A stretch of 52,523 nt of DNA, taken from positions 1 to 52,523 of the forward strand of contig NZ_JAGGOF010000009.1 in NCBI RefSeq assembly GCF_018614775.1. The letters run 5' to 3'. A program made the position numbers and the translations under genes. This document shows positions 1 through 8,783 of the stretch, one piece after another. This DNA is from Pseudomonas fluorescens (GTDB lineage: Bacteria; Pseudomonadota; Gammaproteobacteria; Pseudomonadales; Pseudomonadaceae). The notes under the pieces were generated by a model. It did no database searches. It was not told the origin of the DNA and worked only from the letters and a program-made list of their open reading frames with translations. Positions within the stretch are counted from its first letter, which is position 1, and every line of letters begins with the position of its first letter.

Positions 1-180
1 CTCCGGCATTGCTCCGTGGGCCCGCCGCGAAGGGCCATCCATGGCCCAGCGCGGCTAACCCGGCATCCATGCCGGGTTGCCCACTCCTCAATACCTGCGT
101 TCGGCCAGCGTGGTTAACGGGGCGCCCAAGATCAAAGGCTCGCCGAGGCGGCCTTAGAGCCGACCTGTCTTTGGAGAGTT
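1..180. repeat. Dispersed palindromic repeat at left edge
   Basis: Two perfect palindromes lie in tandem: GGGCCAT-CC-ATGGCCC at 32-47 and AACCCGGCAT-CC-ATGCCGGGTT at 57-78. A G+C-rich tail without convincing coding character follows. The block resembles a dispersed non-coding repeat that I recall from P. fluorescens-group genomes, where it is often mis-called as a short ORF. That recollection was not checked and I do not assign a repeat name. The left part is cut by the window edge. Confidence 0.45.
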
Positions 181-189
181 ACGCGTTTC

Positions 190-353
190 CCCTGTGGGAG
201 CGGGCTTGCTCGCGAAAGCGGTGCAGCAGTCAACCTCATCACCCACTGCCCCACGCCATCGCGAGCAGGCTCGCTCCCACAGGGGCCATTTGTTTACATG
301 CAAATCTGAAGTGGCCCCCGGTCAACTGTGGGAGCGAGCCTGCTCGCGATGAC
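190..353. repeat. REPIN plus a solitary REP
   Basis: A REP at 191-220 (GAGCGGGCTTGCTCGCGA core) and an inverted copy at 256-285 form a REPIN. A third, direct REP lies at 326-353. These are the typical Pseudomonas extragenic palindromes, mobilised in trans by RAYT transposases. No RAYT gene is in the window. Confidence 0.9.
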
Positions 354-477
354 GACAGCACATCCACATCAATACAACCTCACACACCGCGATCGCAAGC
401 AAGCTCAGCGCCTACAGTTTCTGCTAGCATCGACCCCGACATCGACCGTTCGACCCGGCCCATCACTCAGGTTGCCC

Positions 478-1203
478 ATGCTCGAGACACCAGCACTGCA
501 AAGGACCGCGACGCTGCCGCCGCCACTGGACACGCGGTATCAGGTTGAAACGCCCGAAGGCATCGACCTGCCGCTGCGCCCGGCGGGGTTGATGGTCCGT
601 TCCCTGGCCTTTGCCATCGACCTGGCGATACGCGGCCTGGTGCTGGGCCTTGTGTTCCTCATTCTGGCGTTTTTCGGTGAGCTGGGGATGGGCCTGGGTT
701 CCATCCTGCTGTTTGTCATCAGTTGGTGGTACATGGTGCTTTTTGAAGTGCTGCACCAGGGACGTTCCCCAGGCAAACAGATCATGGGCTTGCGGGTGGT
801 GCAGGACGATGGCCGGCCCATCGGCTGGTCGGCGTCGCTGATCCGCAACCTGTTGCGCTTTGTCGACATGCTGCCCTTCGGCTATACCTTCGGCGCGATC
901 AGTTGCCTGCAACATCCTGCCTTCAAACGTCTGGGCGACCTGGCGGCCGGTACGCTGGTGGTGTATCGCGAGCAGCCGGTCAAACGCCCCGCGCTGCCCT
1001 TGGCAGAACCGCTGCGTGCGCCGTTTGCCCTGAGTGTCGACGAGCAACGCACCGTACTGGGTTTCGCCGAGCGCCAGGCTGATTTGTCCCCCGCGCGGGT
1101 CAACGAACTGGCCGTGATCCTGGCCGCGCCATTGAACGTCCAGGCTCACCAGGCCGTTGGCCGACTCAATGGCATCGCCCGTGGCCTGCTGGGGCCCACA
1201 TGA
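478..1203 (+). CDS. RDD family membrane protein
   Basis: This 241-residue protein belongs to the RDD family. After a roughly 35-residue cytoplasmic start it has hydrophobic segments at about 44-67 and 72-92, with an Arg and Asp in the first helix region (RSLAFAID) and the typical HQGRSPGKQIMGLRVV stretch after the second. RDD proteins are small inner-membrane proteins; their role here is unknown. I chose the ATG at 478 because upstream in-frame sequence runs through a REP element. The gene ends inside the start of the next one (ATGA overlap, 1200-1203), so it is the first gene of a coupled operon with the SpoIIM-like, DUF4129, DUF4350, MoxR and DUF58 genes. The family call is firm and the exact start is moderately sure. 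Confidence 0.85.
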   Translation: MLETPALQRTATLPPPLDTRYQVETPEGIDLPLRPAGLMVRSLAFAIDLAIRGLVLGLVFLILAFFGELGMGLGSILLFVISWWYMVLFEVLHQGRSPGKQIMGLRVVQDDGRPIGWSASLIRNLLRFVDMLPFGYTFGAISCLQHPAFKRLGDLAAGTLVVYREQPVKRPALPLAEPLRAPFALSVDEQRTVLGFAERQADLSPARVNELAVILAAPLNVQAHQAVGRLNGIARGLLGPT

Positions 1204-2174
1204 AGCAAAGCCTTTTCGAAAGCCGCCACCAAGGGGAATGGGATCAACTTTCCCGGCTGCTCGACCAGCTGGAACGCAGCCGCAACGTGCCCGAGGGCAG
1301 CGACTTTCCACCCGCCTACCGCCGGCTTTGCCATCACCTGGCACTGGCCCAGGCCCGGGGTTACAGCAGCTTGCTGGTGGACAGCCTGCAACAACTGGCG
1401 TTGCGTGGTCACCAGCAACTCTATCGGGACCGCAGCCGTCCCTCAGCCCGCCTGTCGGACTTCATCCTCGCCGGCTTTCCTCGACTGGTGCGCGAACAAT
1501 GGCGCTTCGTGTTGGCCGCGAGTGTGATGTTCATGGGCAGCCTGGTGGGCATCGGGCTGTTGGTCTATCTGTTTCCCGAATTGGTCTACAGCGTGCTGGG
1601 CGCCGACGAAGTCAGCCAGATCCGCAGCATGTACGACCCCGCCGCCGGTCACCTGGGGCGCTCCATCGAACGGGCCTCCAGCGAAGACTGGGTCATGTTC
1701 GGCTACTACATCATGCATAACATCGGCATCGCTTTTCAGACGTTCGCCAGTGGCCTGATGTTTGGCCTGGGCAGCGCGTTCTTCCTGTTTTTCAACGGCC
1801 TGACCATCGGCGCGATCGCCGGCCATCTGACCCAGATCGGCTCCGGGGGGACGTTCTGGTCGTTCGTGATCGGCCACGGTGCGTTCGAACTCACGGCCAT
1901 CGCCCTGGCGGGCGCCGCCGGCCTGCAATTGGGCTGGGCACTGATCGCACCGGGACGCCTCACCCGGGGCGAAGCCCTGCGGCTCGCTGCCGGCAAGAGC
2001 GTGCTGATCATCGCCGGGGTCGTCCTGTTCCTGCTCATCGCCGCCTTCATCGAGGCGTACTGGTCGTCCAGTGCGGTGACGCCCGCAACCAAATACACCG
2101 TCGGCGCCTTGCTGTGGCTGCTGGTGATCAGCTATCTGTCGCTTGCCGGACGGGTCCGCCATGCGCCTGAGTGA
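1200..2174 (+). CDS. SpoIIM-like (stage II sporulation protein M family) membrane protein
   Basis: This 324-residue protein has a soluble N-terminal third followed by several membrane segments (about 100-125, 180-205, 215-235, 275-295). It carries the conserved motifs of the SpoIIM/DUF95 family, including HNIGIAFQTFASG and HGAFEL. In sporulators SpoIIM joins a septal peptidoglycan-remodelling complex. Pseudomonas does not sporulate, and this branch accompanies MoxR/DUF58 clusters with no defined activity. The start overlaps the RDD stop by four bases, and the end overlaps the next gene by 14 bases if that gene begins at 2161, so translation is probably coupled. No odd features were seen. Confidence 0.85.
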   Translation: MKQSLFESRHQGEWDQLSRLLDQLERSRNVPEGSDFPPAYRRLCHHLALAQARGYSSLLVDSLQQLALRGHQQLYRDRSRPSARLSDFILAGFPRLVREQWRFVLAASVMFMGSLVGIGLLVYLFPELVYSVLGADEVSQIRSMYDPAAGHLGRSIERASSEDWVMFGYYIMHNIGIAFQTFASGLMFGLGSAFFLFFNGLTIGAIAGHLTQIGSGGTFWSFVIGHGAFELTAIALAGAAGLQLGWALIAPGRLTRGEALRLAAGKSVLIIAGVVLFLLIAAFIEAYWSSSAVTPATKYTVGALLWLLVISYLSLAGRVRHAPE

Positions 2175-3705
2175 CGCCACCGTTGTCATCCGCCCCCGCA
2201 CCACCTGGGAAGCCATGGACCTTGGCGTGCTGATGAGCCAGCAACATCGGCGATTGCTGATGACCAGCTGGGCCATCATTACCTTGCCGGTGTATGCGCT
2301 GCTGACGCTGTTGCTATGGAAGTCGCCCTCCCTGGTGGTGTTCCTGTTCTGGTGGCTGAAGCCGGCCTTCGACCGCCTGCCACTGTACATTTTGTCCGAG
2401 GCGCTGTTTGGCGAAACGCCGACGTTGAAGCAAGCCTTGCGCCAGTGGCCCGCGCTGCTCAAGCCGCAGCTGTTGGCGAGCCTGACCTGGCGCCGGCTGA
2501 GCCTGAGCCGCAGCTTCCTGATGCCCGTGGTACAACTGGAAGGCCTTGCCGGCGAGGCGCGGGAGCAGCGCTTGCGAGTGCTATTGCAACGCAACGGCGG
2601 CGCGGCGCAATGGTTGACCATCATCGGCGTGCACCTGGAAACCGTCCTGTGGTTCGGCCTGATGGCCCTGTTCTATCTGTTCGTGCCGCAACAGGTCGAA
2701 CTGGAATGGGACTGGCAAAAGCTGATTGCCGCGACCGAACAGGACTGGCTGTGGTTTGAACACCTGCTCAACGTGCTATATCCGCTGTTGCTGATCGTCT
2801 GGGAGCCGATCTACGTCGCCTGCGGTTTCAGCCTCTACCTGAACCGCCGCACGATCCTCGAAGCCTGGGACATCGAGCTGGTGTTCCGCCGCCTGCGCCA
2901 GCGCCTCAGCGGCGTGGCCCCGGTGTTGATGCTGCTGGCCTTGACGCTCGTGCCGCTGGCGCCTCCGGCCTGGGCCGACGAGGCCAGCATCGCCCCCGAC
3001 AGCCCGCGCCTGCTCAACCAGCCGCTCACCAGCGAAGCCTCCCGGGACAGCATCAAAGCGATCCTCGAAGCGCCACCGTTCAAGAATCCGGAGACGATCA
3101 CCCGTTATCGTTTTGACGATGAAACTGCCGAGTCTCCCGACACCAACACCCAGTCGAACCCGGGCTGGCTCAAGGCATTGTTCAAATGGCTGGCCGGTCA
3201 ACGCTTCGACCTCGTCGCCGGGCTGATCCAGATTGTGCTCTGGGCCTGCCTGGTGGGCGCGATCGTCTGGTTGGCCTGGCGTTATCGTGAACGATTCAAG
3301 GCCCTGGTGATTCGCCGCCCAGCCCAACAACCGAGCATCGAGCGACCGGCACCGGCGCGCATGTTCGGCCTGGATATCCGCGAAGAGAGCCTGCCGGTGG
3401 ACGTCGCGGCCAGCGTCGAGCAACTGTGGTCAGCCAATCCACGAGAGGCCCTGGGCCTGCTGTACCGGGCGCTGCTGAGCCGCTTGCACCACGACTTCAA
3501 GGTCCCGTTGAAAGCTGCCGACACCGAAGGCCAGGTGCTGCAACGGGTCGAACAGCTTGAACATGAAAGCCTGCTGGGGTTCAGCAAAAACCTGACCCTG
3601 CATTGGCAGAACATTGCCTATGGGCACCGGGCGCCCCCGTCTGACGTGCAACAGCAGCTGTGCGACGGTTGGCGCGGGCTGTTCGGCCCGGGGGCGCCCC
3701 AATGA
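2161..3705 (+). CDS. DUF4129 domain-containing membrane protein
   Basis: This 514-residue protein starts at ATG 2161 (MRLSDATVVI); a TTG at 2143 is a less likely alternative. It has membrane-spanning segments near 35-70, 155-175, 200-225 and 255-275. A long periplasmic stretch of about 120 residues follows (about 275-340), then another membrane helix near 345-370. The C-terminal cytoplasmic part, about 410-500, matches the DUF4129 pattern (PREALGLLYRALLSRL, then a helical tail with HWQNIAYG). DUF4129 proteins are regular partners of MoxR ATPases and DUF58 proteins and are thought to act in envelope processes; the biochemical function is unknown. The stop overlaps the next start (ATGA at 3702). 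Confidence 0.82.
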   Translation: MRLSDATVVIRPRTTWEAMDLGVLMSQQHRRLLMTSWAIITLPVYALLTLLLWKSPSLVVFLFWWLKPAFDRLPLYILSEALFGETPTLKQALRQWPALLKPQLLASLTWRRLSLSRSFLMPVVQLEGLAGEAREQRLRVLLQRNGGAAQWLTIIGVHLETVLWFGLMALFYLFVPQQVELEWDWQKLIAATEQDWLWFEHLLNVLYPLLLIVWEPIYVACGFSLYLNRRTILEAWDIELVFRRLRQRLSGVAPVLMLLALTLVPLAPPAWADEASIAPDSPRLLNQPLTSEASRDSIKAILEAPPFKNPETITRYRFDDETAESPDTNTQSNPGWLKALFKWLAGQRFDLVAGLIQIVLWACLVGAIVWLAWRYRERFKALVIRRPAQQPSIERPAPARMFGLDIREESLPVDVAASVEQLWSANPREALGLLYRALLSRLHHDFKVPLKAADTEGQVLQRVEQLEHESLLGFSKNLTLHWQNIAYGHRAPPSDVQQQLCDGWRGLFGPGAPQ

Positions 3706-4865
3706 GCCGGCGCACGGGATGGCTGGTCGTGGCCCTGGTGGTGGCGCTGACAGGCGCCCTGGTCATGTACCTCGGCGCCAAGGCCGTGCCGTACCAGGAA
3801 ACCATCGATCACGGCCCGTCTCCTGAAGCCCAGGCGAACCCTTACCTGGCGGCCGAACACTTCCTGCGTCAACAGGGCATCAGCGTTGCACACGCCAACA
3901 ACCTCGATGTCCTGCCCACCCTTGAACCGCGCCAGCACAGCCTGTTGTTGCTGGGCGAACGCACCAACATGACGCCCCGACAAGTCGAGCAGGTGCTGAA
4001 CTGGACCCGCGCCGGTGGCCGCCTGTTGTTTGTCGCCGAAGCCCTGTGGGATGACAGCACCGGCAGCAGCGGCGACTTGCTGCTGGACCGCGTAAGCCTG
4101 CACCAACTCATGAGCAAGGACCTCAAGGAACCGGCACCGGACCTCATCAAGGACCCTTACCCCAAGCTGACCAAGTTGTACCTGGAGGATGAAGAGGCGC
4201 CGGCGTATGTCGACTTCGACACCGACTTCCACCTCGAAGACCCGCACAACCTGGCCCAGGCCTGGGCGAACAGCGCCCTGTCGACCCACATGATGCAAGT
4301 CAACCATGGCCTGGGCTCGATCACCGTGATCACCGACGCCGAGCTGTGGAAGAACGACCATATCAGTCAATACGACAACGCCTGGCTGCTCTGGTACCTG
4401 AGCGCCGACACCACCGTCACGCTGCTGTTCAACACCGACCACGACAGCCTGCTGACCCTGCTGCTGCGTTATTTCCCCCAGGCGCTGGTGGCGCTGGCGG
4501 CCTTGATTGCGCTGTGGCTCTGGCGTTCGGCGGTGCGCCTTGGCCCGACCCAGCAACCCGCGTCCAAGGCCCGGCGCCAACTGGAGGAACACCTGCAGGC
4601 CAGCGCCGGTTTCCACTTGCGTCACAACGGCCGGCAACACCTGCTGCACGCCCTGCAACAGGACGTACTGCGCCGCGCCCGCCAGTTGCATCCAGGCTTC
4701 GACCAATTGGCCGTGGCCGAACAATGGCAAGTCCTCGCCCGCCTGACCCGCCAGTCGACGCGAGCCATCAGCCAAGCCTTGAGCCCACGGCCGAAACAAC
4801 GCCTGTCCCACGCCGAGTTCTGCCGCCAGGTCGCCCATTTGCAAACCCTCAGGAATGCCTTATGA
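3702..4865 (+). CDS. DUF4350 domain-containing protein
   Basis: This 387-residue protein has an N-terminal membrane anchor (residues about 6-26, WLVVALVVALTGALVMYLGA). A periplasmic region follows with the DUF4350 pattern (AAEHFLRQQGISV, then LLLLGERTNMT and GGRLLFVAEALWDD), a fold related to class I glutamine amidotransferases but without an obvious catalytic Cys. A second helix lies near 255-275, followed by a charged, mostly helical C-terminus. It belongs to the same MoxR-linked operon. The start is set by the ATGA overlap with the previous gene. Its own stop forms another ATGA with an ATG at 4862, which in an uninterrupted operon would plausibly have been the moxR start; a fic gene now lies in between. 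Confidence 0.82.
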   Translation: MSRRTGWLVVALVVALTGALVMYLGAKAVPYQETIDHGPSPEAQANPYLAAEHFLRQQGISVAHANNLDVLPTLEPRQHSLLLLGERTNMTPRQVEQVLNWTRAGGRLLFVAEALWDDSTGSSGDLLLDRVSLHQLMSKDLKEPAPDLIKDPYPKLTKLYLEDEEAPAYVDFDTDFHLEDPHNLAQAWANSALSTHMMQVNHGLGSITVITDAELWKNDHISQYDNAWLLWYLSADTTVTLLFNTDHDSLLTLLLRYFPQALVALAALIALWLWRSAVRLGPTQQPASKARRQLEEHLQASAGFHLRHNGRQHLLHALQQDVLRRARQLHPGFDQLAVAEQWQVLARLTRQSTRAISQALSPRPKQRLSHAEFCRQVAHLQTLRNAL

Positions 4866-5059
4866 ACGGCAGCGGGTCCCGAATGACTCAATCGTGGTTT
4901 TGCGCAGAAAAATCCGCAAAACCGCTGGCTTATTTCCAACGAAAAATATCACTATACCTAGCGATTACGGGCATTAGCGGCTGTTTATTTTTCCGCATAA
5001 ATTTCCGCAAATATTTTCGAATAGATGGCCGTTTTTGTTCGTTGGAAGCCAGACAATGA
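4862..5059 (+). CDS. Possible 65-residue small ORF linking the DUF4350 gene and fic
   Basis: This reading frame of 65 codons starts at ATG 4862, which overlaps the DUF4350 stop as ATGA. It ends at TGA 5057-5059, which overlaps the fic start as ATGA. The product (MNGSGSRMTQSW...) is basic, with a moderately hydrophobic middle (ISLYLAITGISGCLFF). I recognise no family. Its first residues resemble the start of MoxR downstream (an initiating Met followed about seven residues later by MT), so the 5' end may be a displaced relic of moxR and the rest chance sequence. The double overlap would let ribosomes pass from the operon into fic even if the peptide has no role. It lacks the SxxxE(G/N) motif of Fic antitoxins. 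Confidence 0.3.
   Translation: MNGSGSRMTQSWFCAEKSAKPLAYFQRKISLYLAITGISGCLFFRINFRKYFRIDGRFCSLEARQ
4913..5012 (+). promoter_or_regulatory. Three direct TCCGCA repeats in the AT-rich fic upstream region
   Basis: TCCGCAAAA occurs at 4913-4921, TCCGCATAA at 4992-5000 and TCCGCAAAT at 5004-5012, all in the same orientation. They sit in an AT-rich stretch that contrasts with the G+C-rich flanking genes. They lie within 150 bases upstream of the fic start. They could be operator sites, for example for the winged-helix part of the Fic protein itself, but this is inference from position and repetition only. Confidence 0.35.
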
Positions 5060-6243
5060 TTACCTCGAAAACATACCTTGACCCGGTACTGCCAGAAAAT
5101 CTGCCCGACTCGATCATTCAGGCCGCAGATCAGTTGCCGCGCAAGGCAGAGTTTCTTGCAGGACGGCTGGCCGATGAGACGTCCAGGCAACTGGCAGGCC
5201 TGTTGCGCATTACCAACACCTACTACTCGAACCTGATTGAAGGTCATCGAACCGAGATTGCTGATCTCCAGGCCGCCCGCACAACACCCAAACGGGAAAG
5301 AAAGCAGCTCAAAGAGCTTGCTGTGCAACACATGACCCAGCAGGAGGTGATGGAGCGAATGCTTCGCATGCGACCAGCGGACAGCTTCTCTGCCATGTTC
5401 GATCCCAAGTTGATCGCTGCCATTCATCGCCGTCTGTTCAAAGCCGCGTCCACAGAAGAACTGCCCCTTGGCGATGGCCGCTTGATGGAGCCGGGCAGAC
5501 TGCGGGCCGAAGAGGATGAACAGGTCCAGGTCGGCGTTCATGTCGCTCCAGCGGCCGCAGCTGTATTGCCCATGCTTCAGCACCTGCAGTTGCACTATGG
5601 GCGAATCAGGGATCCGCGTCGCCAGTTGATCGCTGCCCTGGCAGGTCATCACCGAGTGGCGCTTGTTCACCCCTTCCTGGATGGTAATGGCCGGGTGACC
5701 CGGATGCTCACCCACCTGCAACTTATTCACCTCGGGCTCAAACCTTTCCTCTGGTCACTGTCTCGTGGCCTGGCTCGCAGGCAGGATGACTACTATCGCT
5801 TCCTGGCGTTGGCTGATCGTCCCCGTGAAGGTGATTATGACGGGCGCGGCCAACTCTCACAGCGCCACTACTTCAACTTCATCGAGTTCATGCTCGATGT
5901 CTGCCGCGACCAGATTGAATACATGACGACCTCGCTGAACCCGGCCAAGTTGCGCGAGCAGGTTGTTCATGTGTTCTCGACGGATCCTGGCCTTCATCGT
6001 GCCGGCATCCGGCCTGGCAGCGCCGCTGCTGTGTTGGCGCTTCTTACCCAAGGTGCTATGCCGCGGGCGGAGTTCAAAGTGTTCACAGGATTAAAGGATC
6101 GACTTGCAACGGAGGAGCTGGGCCGCCTGATCGAAGCGGGAATAGTGGTCAGTAGCACCCCCAGATCCCGCACGGTGGAAGCGGGTTTGCCGGCACGCTT
6201 CGCTGGATTGATCTTTCCGAACCTGCATTTCCAAATGAGTTAG
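5056..6243 (+). CDS. Fic domain protein (probable AMPylase), self-inhibited class
   Basis: This 395-residue protein carries the complete Fic catalytic motif HPFLDGNGR at residues 205-213, with catalytic His205. Such enzymes usually transfer AMP from ATP to a hydroxyl side chain of a target protein. An inhibitory-helix motif, S58-N-L-I-E62-G63, precedes the core. This places it with Fic proteins that carry their own N-terminal inhibitory helix, whose Glu blocks productive ATP binding, so no separate antitoxin is expected. The C-terminal 80 or so residues (AAVLALLTQGAMPRAEF onward) look like a winged helix. The gene interrupts the MoxR operon and has an AT-rich upstream region, so it is probably an acquired insertion. 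ATG 5056 is preferred over the weak upstream TTG 5035. The target is unknown. Confidence 0.92.
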   Translation: MITSKTYLDPVLPENLPDSIIQAADQLPRKAEFLAGRLADETSRQLAGLLRITNTYYSNLIEGHRTEIADLQAARTTPKRERKQLKELAVQHMTQQEVMERMLRMRPADSFSAMFDPKLIAAIHRRLFKAASTEELPLGDGRLMEPGRLRAEEDEQVQVGVHVAPAAAAVLPMLQHLQLHYGRIRDPRRQLIAALAGHHRVALVHPFLDGNGRVTRMLTHLQLIHLGLKPFLWSLSRGLARRQDDYYRFLALADRPREGDYDGRGQLSQRHYFNFIEFMLDVCRDQIEYMTTSLNPAKLREQVVHVFSTDPGLHRAGIRPGSAAAVLALLTQGAMPRAEFKVFTGLKDRLATEELGRLIEAGIVVSSTPRSRTVEAGLPARFAGLIFPNLHFQMS

Positions 6244-6321
6244 ATGTGCCAGATAAGTGCACGTCCTCACAAAATCGCGCGGCCCTGATGTTTTATAAAA
6301 GGGTATTAGGATTCAACCGTT

Positions 6322-7344
<1,023 letters not shown>

Positions 7345-7405
7345 AGCCGAATATCATGACAACGATGCCCACTGTGACAGACGCCATCGTCAGTGGAACG
7401 CGCCC

Positions 7406-8737
7406 ATGAAACCCTCGCGCCTGCTGCTGATCTGGCTCGCGGTCCTGCTGGCCGCGAGTGTCCTGCCGGGCGCATTGCGGGCGCTGGGGATTGCCATTGC
7501 GCCGACGCTGCTGTCGATCAACTGGGGCTTGATGCTCGCCCTGCTGGCCCTGGCGCTGCTCGACGCCGTGCGCCTCAAGCGCTTGCCCTCGCCCCAGGTG
7601 CGGCGGCAGATGCCCGGCAGCCTGGCGCTGGGACGCTGGGGCGAAGTCCGGCTGGAACTCGCGCATGATTTTACCCAGCCCTTGCACATCCAGGTCTTCG
7701 ACCACGTACCGGACGGACTGGACTTTGAAAACCTGCCCCTGATGGTCGAGCTTCAACCCGGCCAACGCAGCCAGGTCGGCTACCGCTTGCGGCCACTCAA
7801 GCGCGGTCACTTCCGCTTCGAACGCTGTGAAATCAGCCTGCCGAGCCCGCTGGGGTTGTGGTCTGACCGACGTCTGCTGGCCGCGCTCGACGCCACCCGC
7901 GTCTACCCGGACTTTGCCCGGCTCTACGACGGTCAACTGCTGGCGGTGGACAACTGGCTCAGCCAACTGGGCATCCGCCAGCGTCAACGGCGCGGCCAGG
8001 GCCAGGAATTCCATCAACTGCGCGAATTTCGCGAGGGCGACAGCCTGCGCCAGATCGACTGGAAGGCCACGGCCCGCCACCGCGCGCCGATTGCCCGGGA
8101 GTACGAAGACGAGCGCGACCAGCAGATCATCTTCATGCTCGATTGCGGCCGGCGCATGCGCAGCCAGGACGGCGAACTGTCGCATTTCGACCACGCCCTC
8201 AACGCCTGCCTGCTGCTCAGCTACACCGCGCTGCGCCAGGGCGATGCCGTGGGCCTGAGCACCTTCGCCAGCGACCAGGCCCGCTACCTCGCACCGGTCA
8301 AGGGCAGCGGCCAGCTCAACGTCCTGCTCAACACGGTGTACGACCTGGACAGCAGCCAACGCCCCGCCGACTACCAGGCCGCCGTGACCCAACTGCTGGC
8401 CCGACAGAAACGCCGGGCGCTGGTGGTGCTGGTGACCAACCTGAGGGATGAGGACGACGCGGATCTGCTCGGGGCCGTGAAACGGCTGGGGCAACAGCAT
8501 CGGGTGCTGGTGGCCAGCCTGCGAGAAGAGGCCCTCGATCGGTTGCGCCAGGCACCGGTGCAAACCCTGCCCGAGGCCTTGGCCTATTGCGGGACAGTGG
8601 ATTACTTGAATGCACGGGCCGAACTGCACAAGCAGTTGGCGGCCCACGGCGTCCCGGCTCTGGACTCGCGCCCCAGCGAGTTGGGCGCGGACCTGGTGAC
8701 GTTGTACTTGGGATGGAAGAAGGCGGGGAATTTGTAG
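7406..8737 (+). CDS. DUF58 (VWA-like) protein, MoxR partner
   Basis: This 443-residue protein starts with two close hydrophobic segments (about 5-25 and 35-52). A beta-rich middle follows, then the DUF58 signature around GQEFHQLREFREGDSLRQIDWKATAR. After that comes a Rossmann-like VWA fold beginning at IIFMLDCGRRM, with Asp246 at the first metal-site position. In canonical VWA domains this site reads DxSxS; here it reads D-C-G-R-R, so metal binding is doubtful. DUF58 proteins are encoded next to MoxR ATPases and are likely their adaptor or substrate. ATG 7406 lies 61 bases after moxR; the longer in-frame extension overlaps moxR and lacks coding character. It is the last gene of the operon and meets the Ig-like gene tail to tail. 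Confidence 0.87.
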   Translation: MKPSRLLLIWLAVLLAASVLPGALRALGIAIAPTLLSINWGLMLALLALALLDAVRLKRLPSPQVRRQMPGSLALGRWGEVRLELAHDFTQPLHIQVFDHVPDGLDFENLPLMVELQPGQRSQVGYRLRPLKRGHFRFERCEISLPSPLGLWSDRRLLAALDATRVYPDFARLYDGQLLAVDNWLSQLGIRQRQRRGQGQEFHQLREFREGDSLRQIDWKATARHRAPIAREYEDERDQQIIFMLDCGRRMRSQDGELSHFDHALNACLLLSYTALRQGDAVGLSTFASDQARYLAPVKGSGQLNVLLNTVYDLDSSQRPADYQAAVTQLLARQKRRALVVLVTNLRDEDDADLLGAVKRLGQQHRVLVASLREEALDRLRQAPVQTLPEALAYCGTVDYLNARAELHKQLAAHGVPALDSRPSELGADLVTLYLGWKKAGNL

Positions 8738-8783
8738 GTAATCGACAGTGAATATCAACGATCCCTACGCCGTAACCGCTTCC

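Noticed and set aside
9..548. 179-codon open frame at the left edge
   Set aside because: It runs through palindromic repeat and REP sequence, encodes REP-type peptides (CGSEPARD), and overlaps the true RDD start.
5056..6243. Toxin-antitoxin (fic plus separate antitoxin) system
   Set aside because: The Fic protein carries its own SxxxEG inhibitory motif, and the small upstream ORF lacks it, so a two-gene FicTA reading is not supported.
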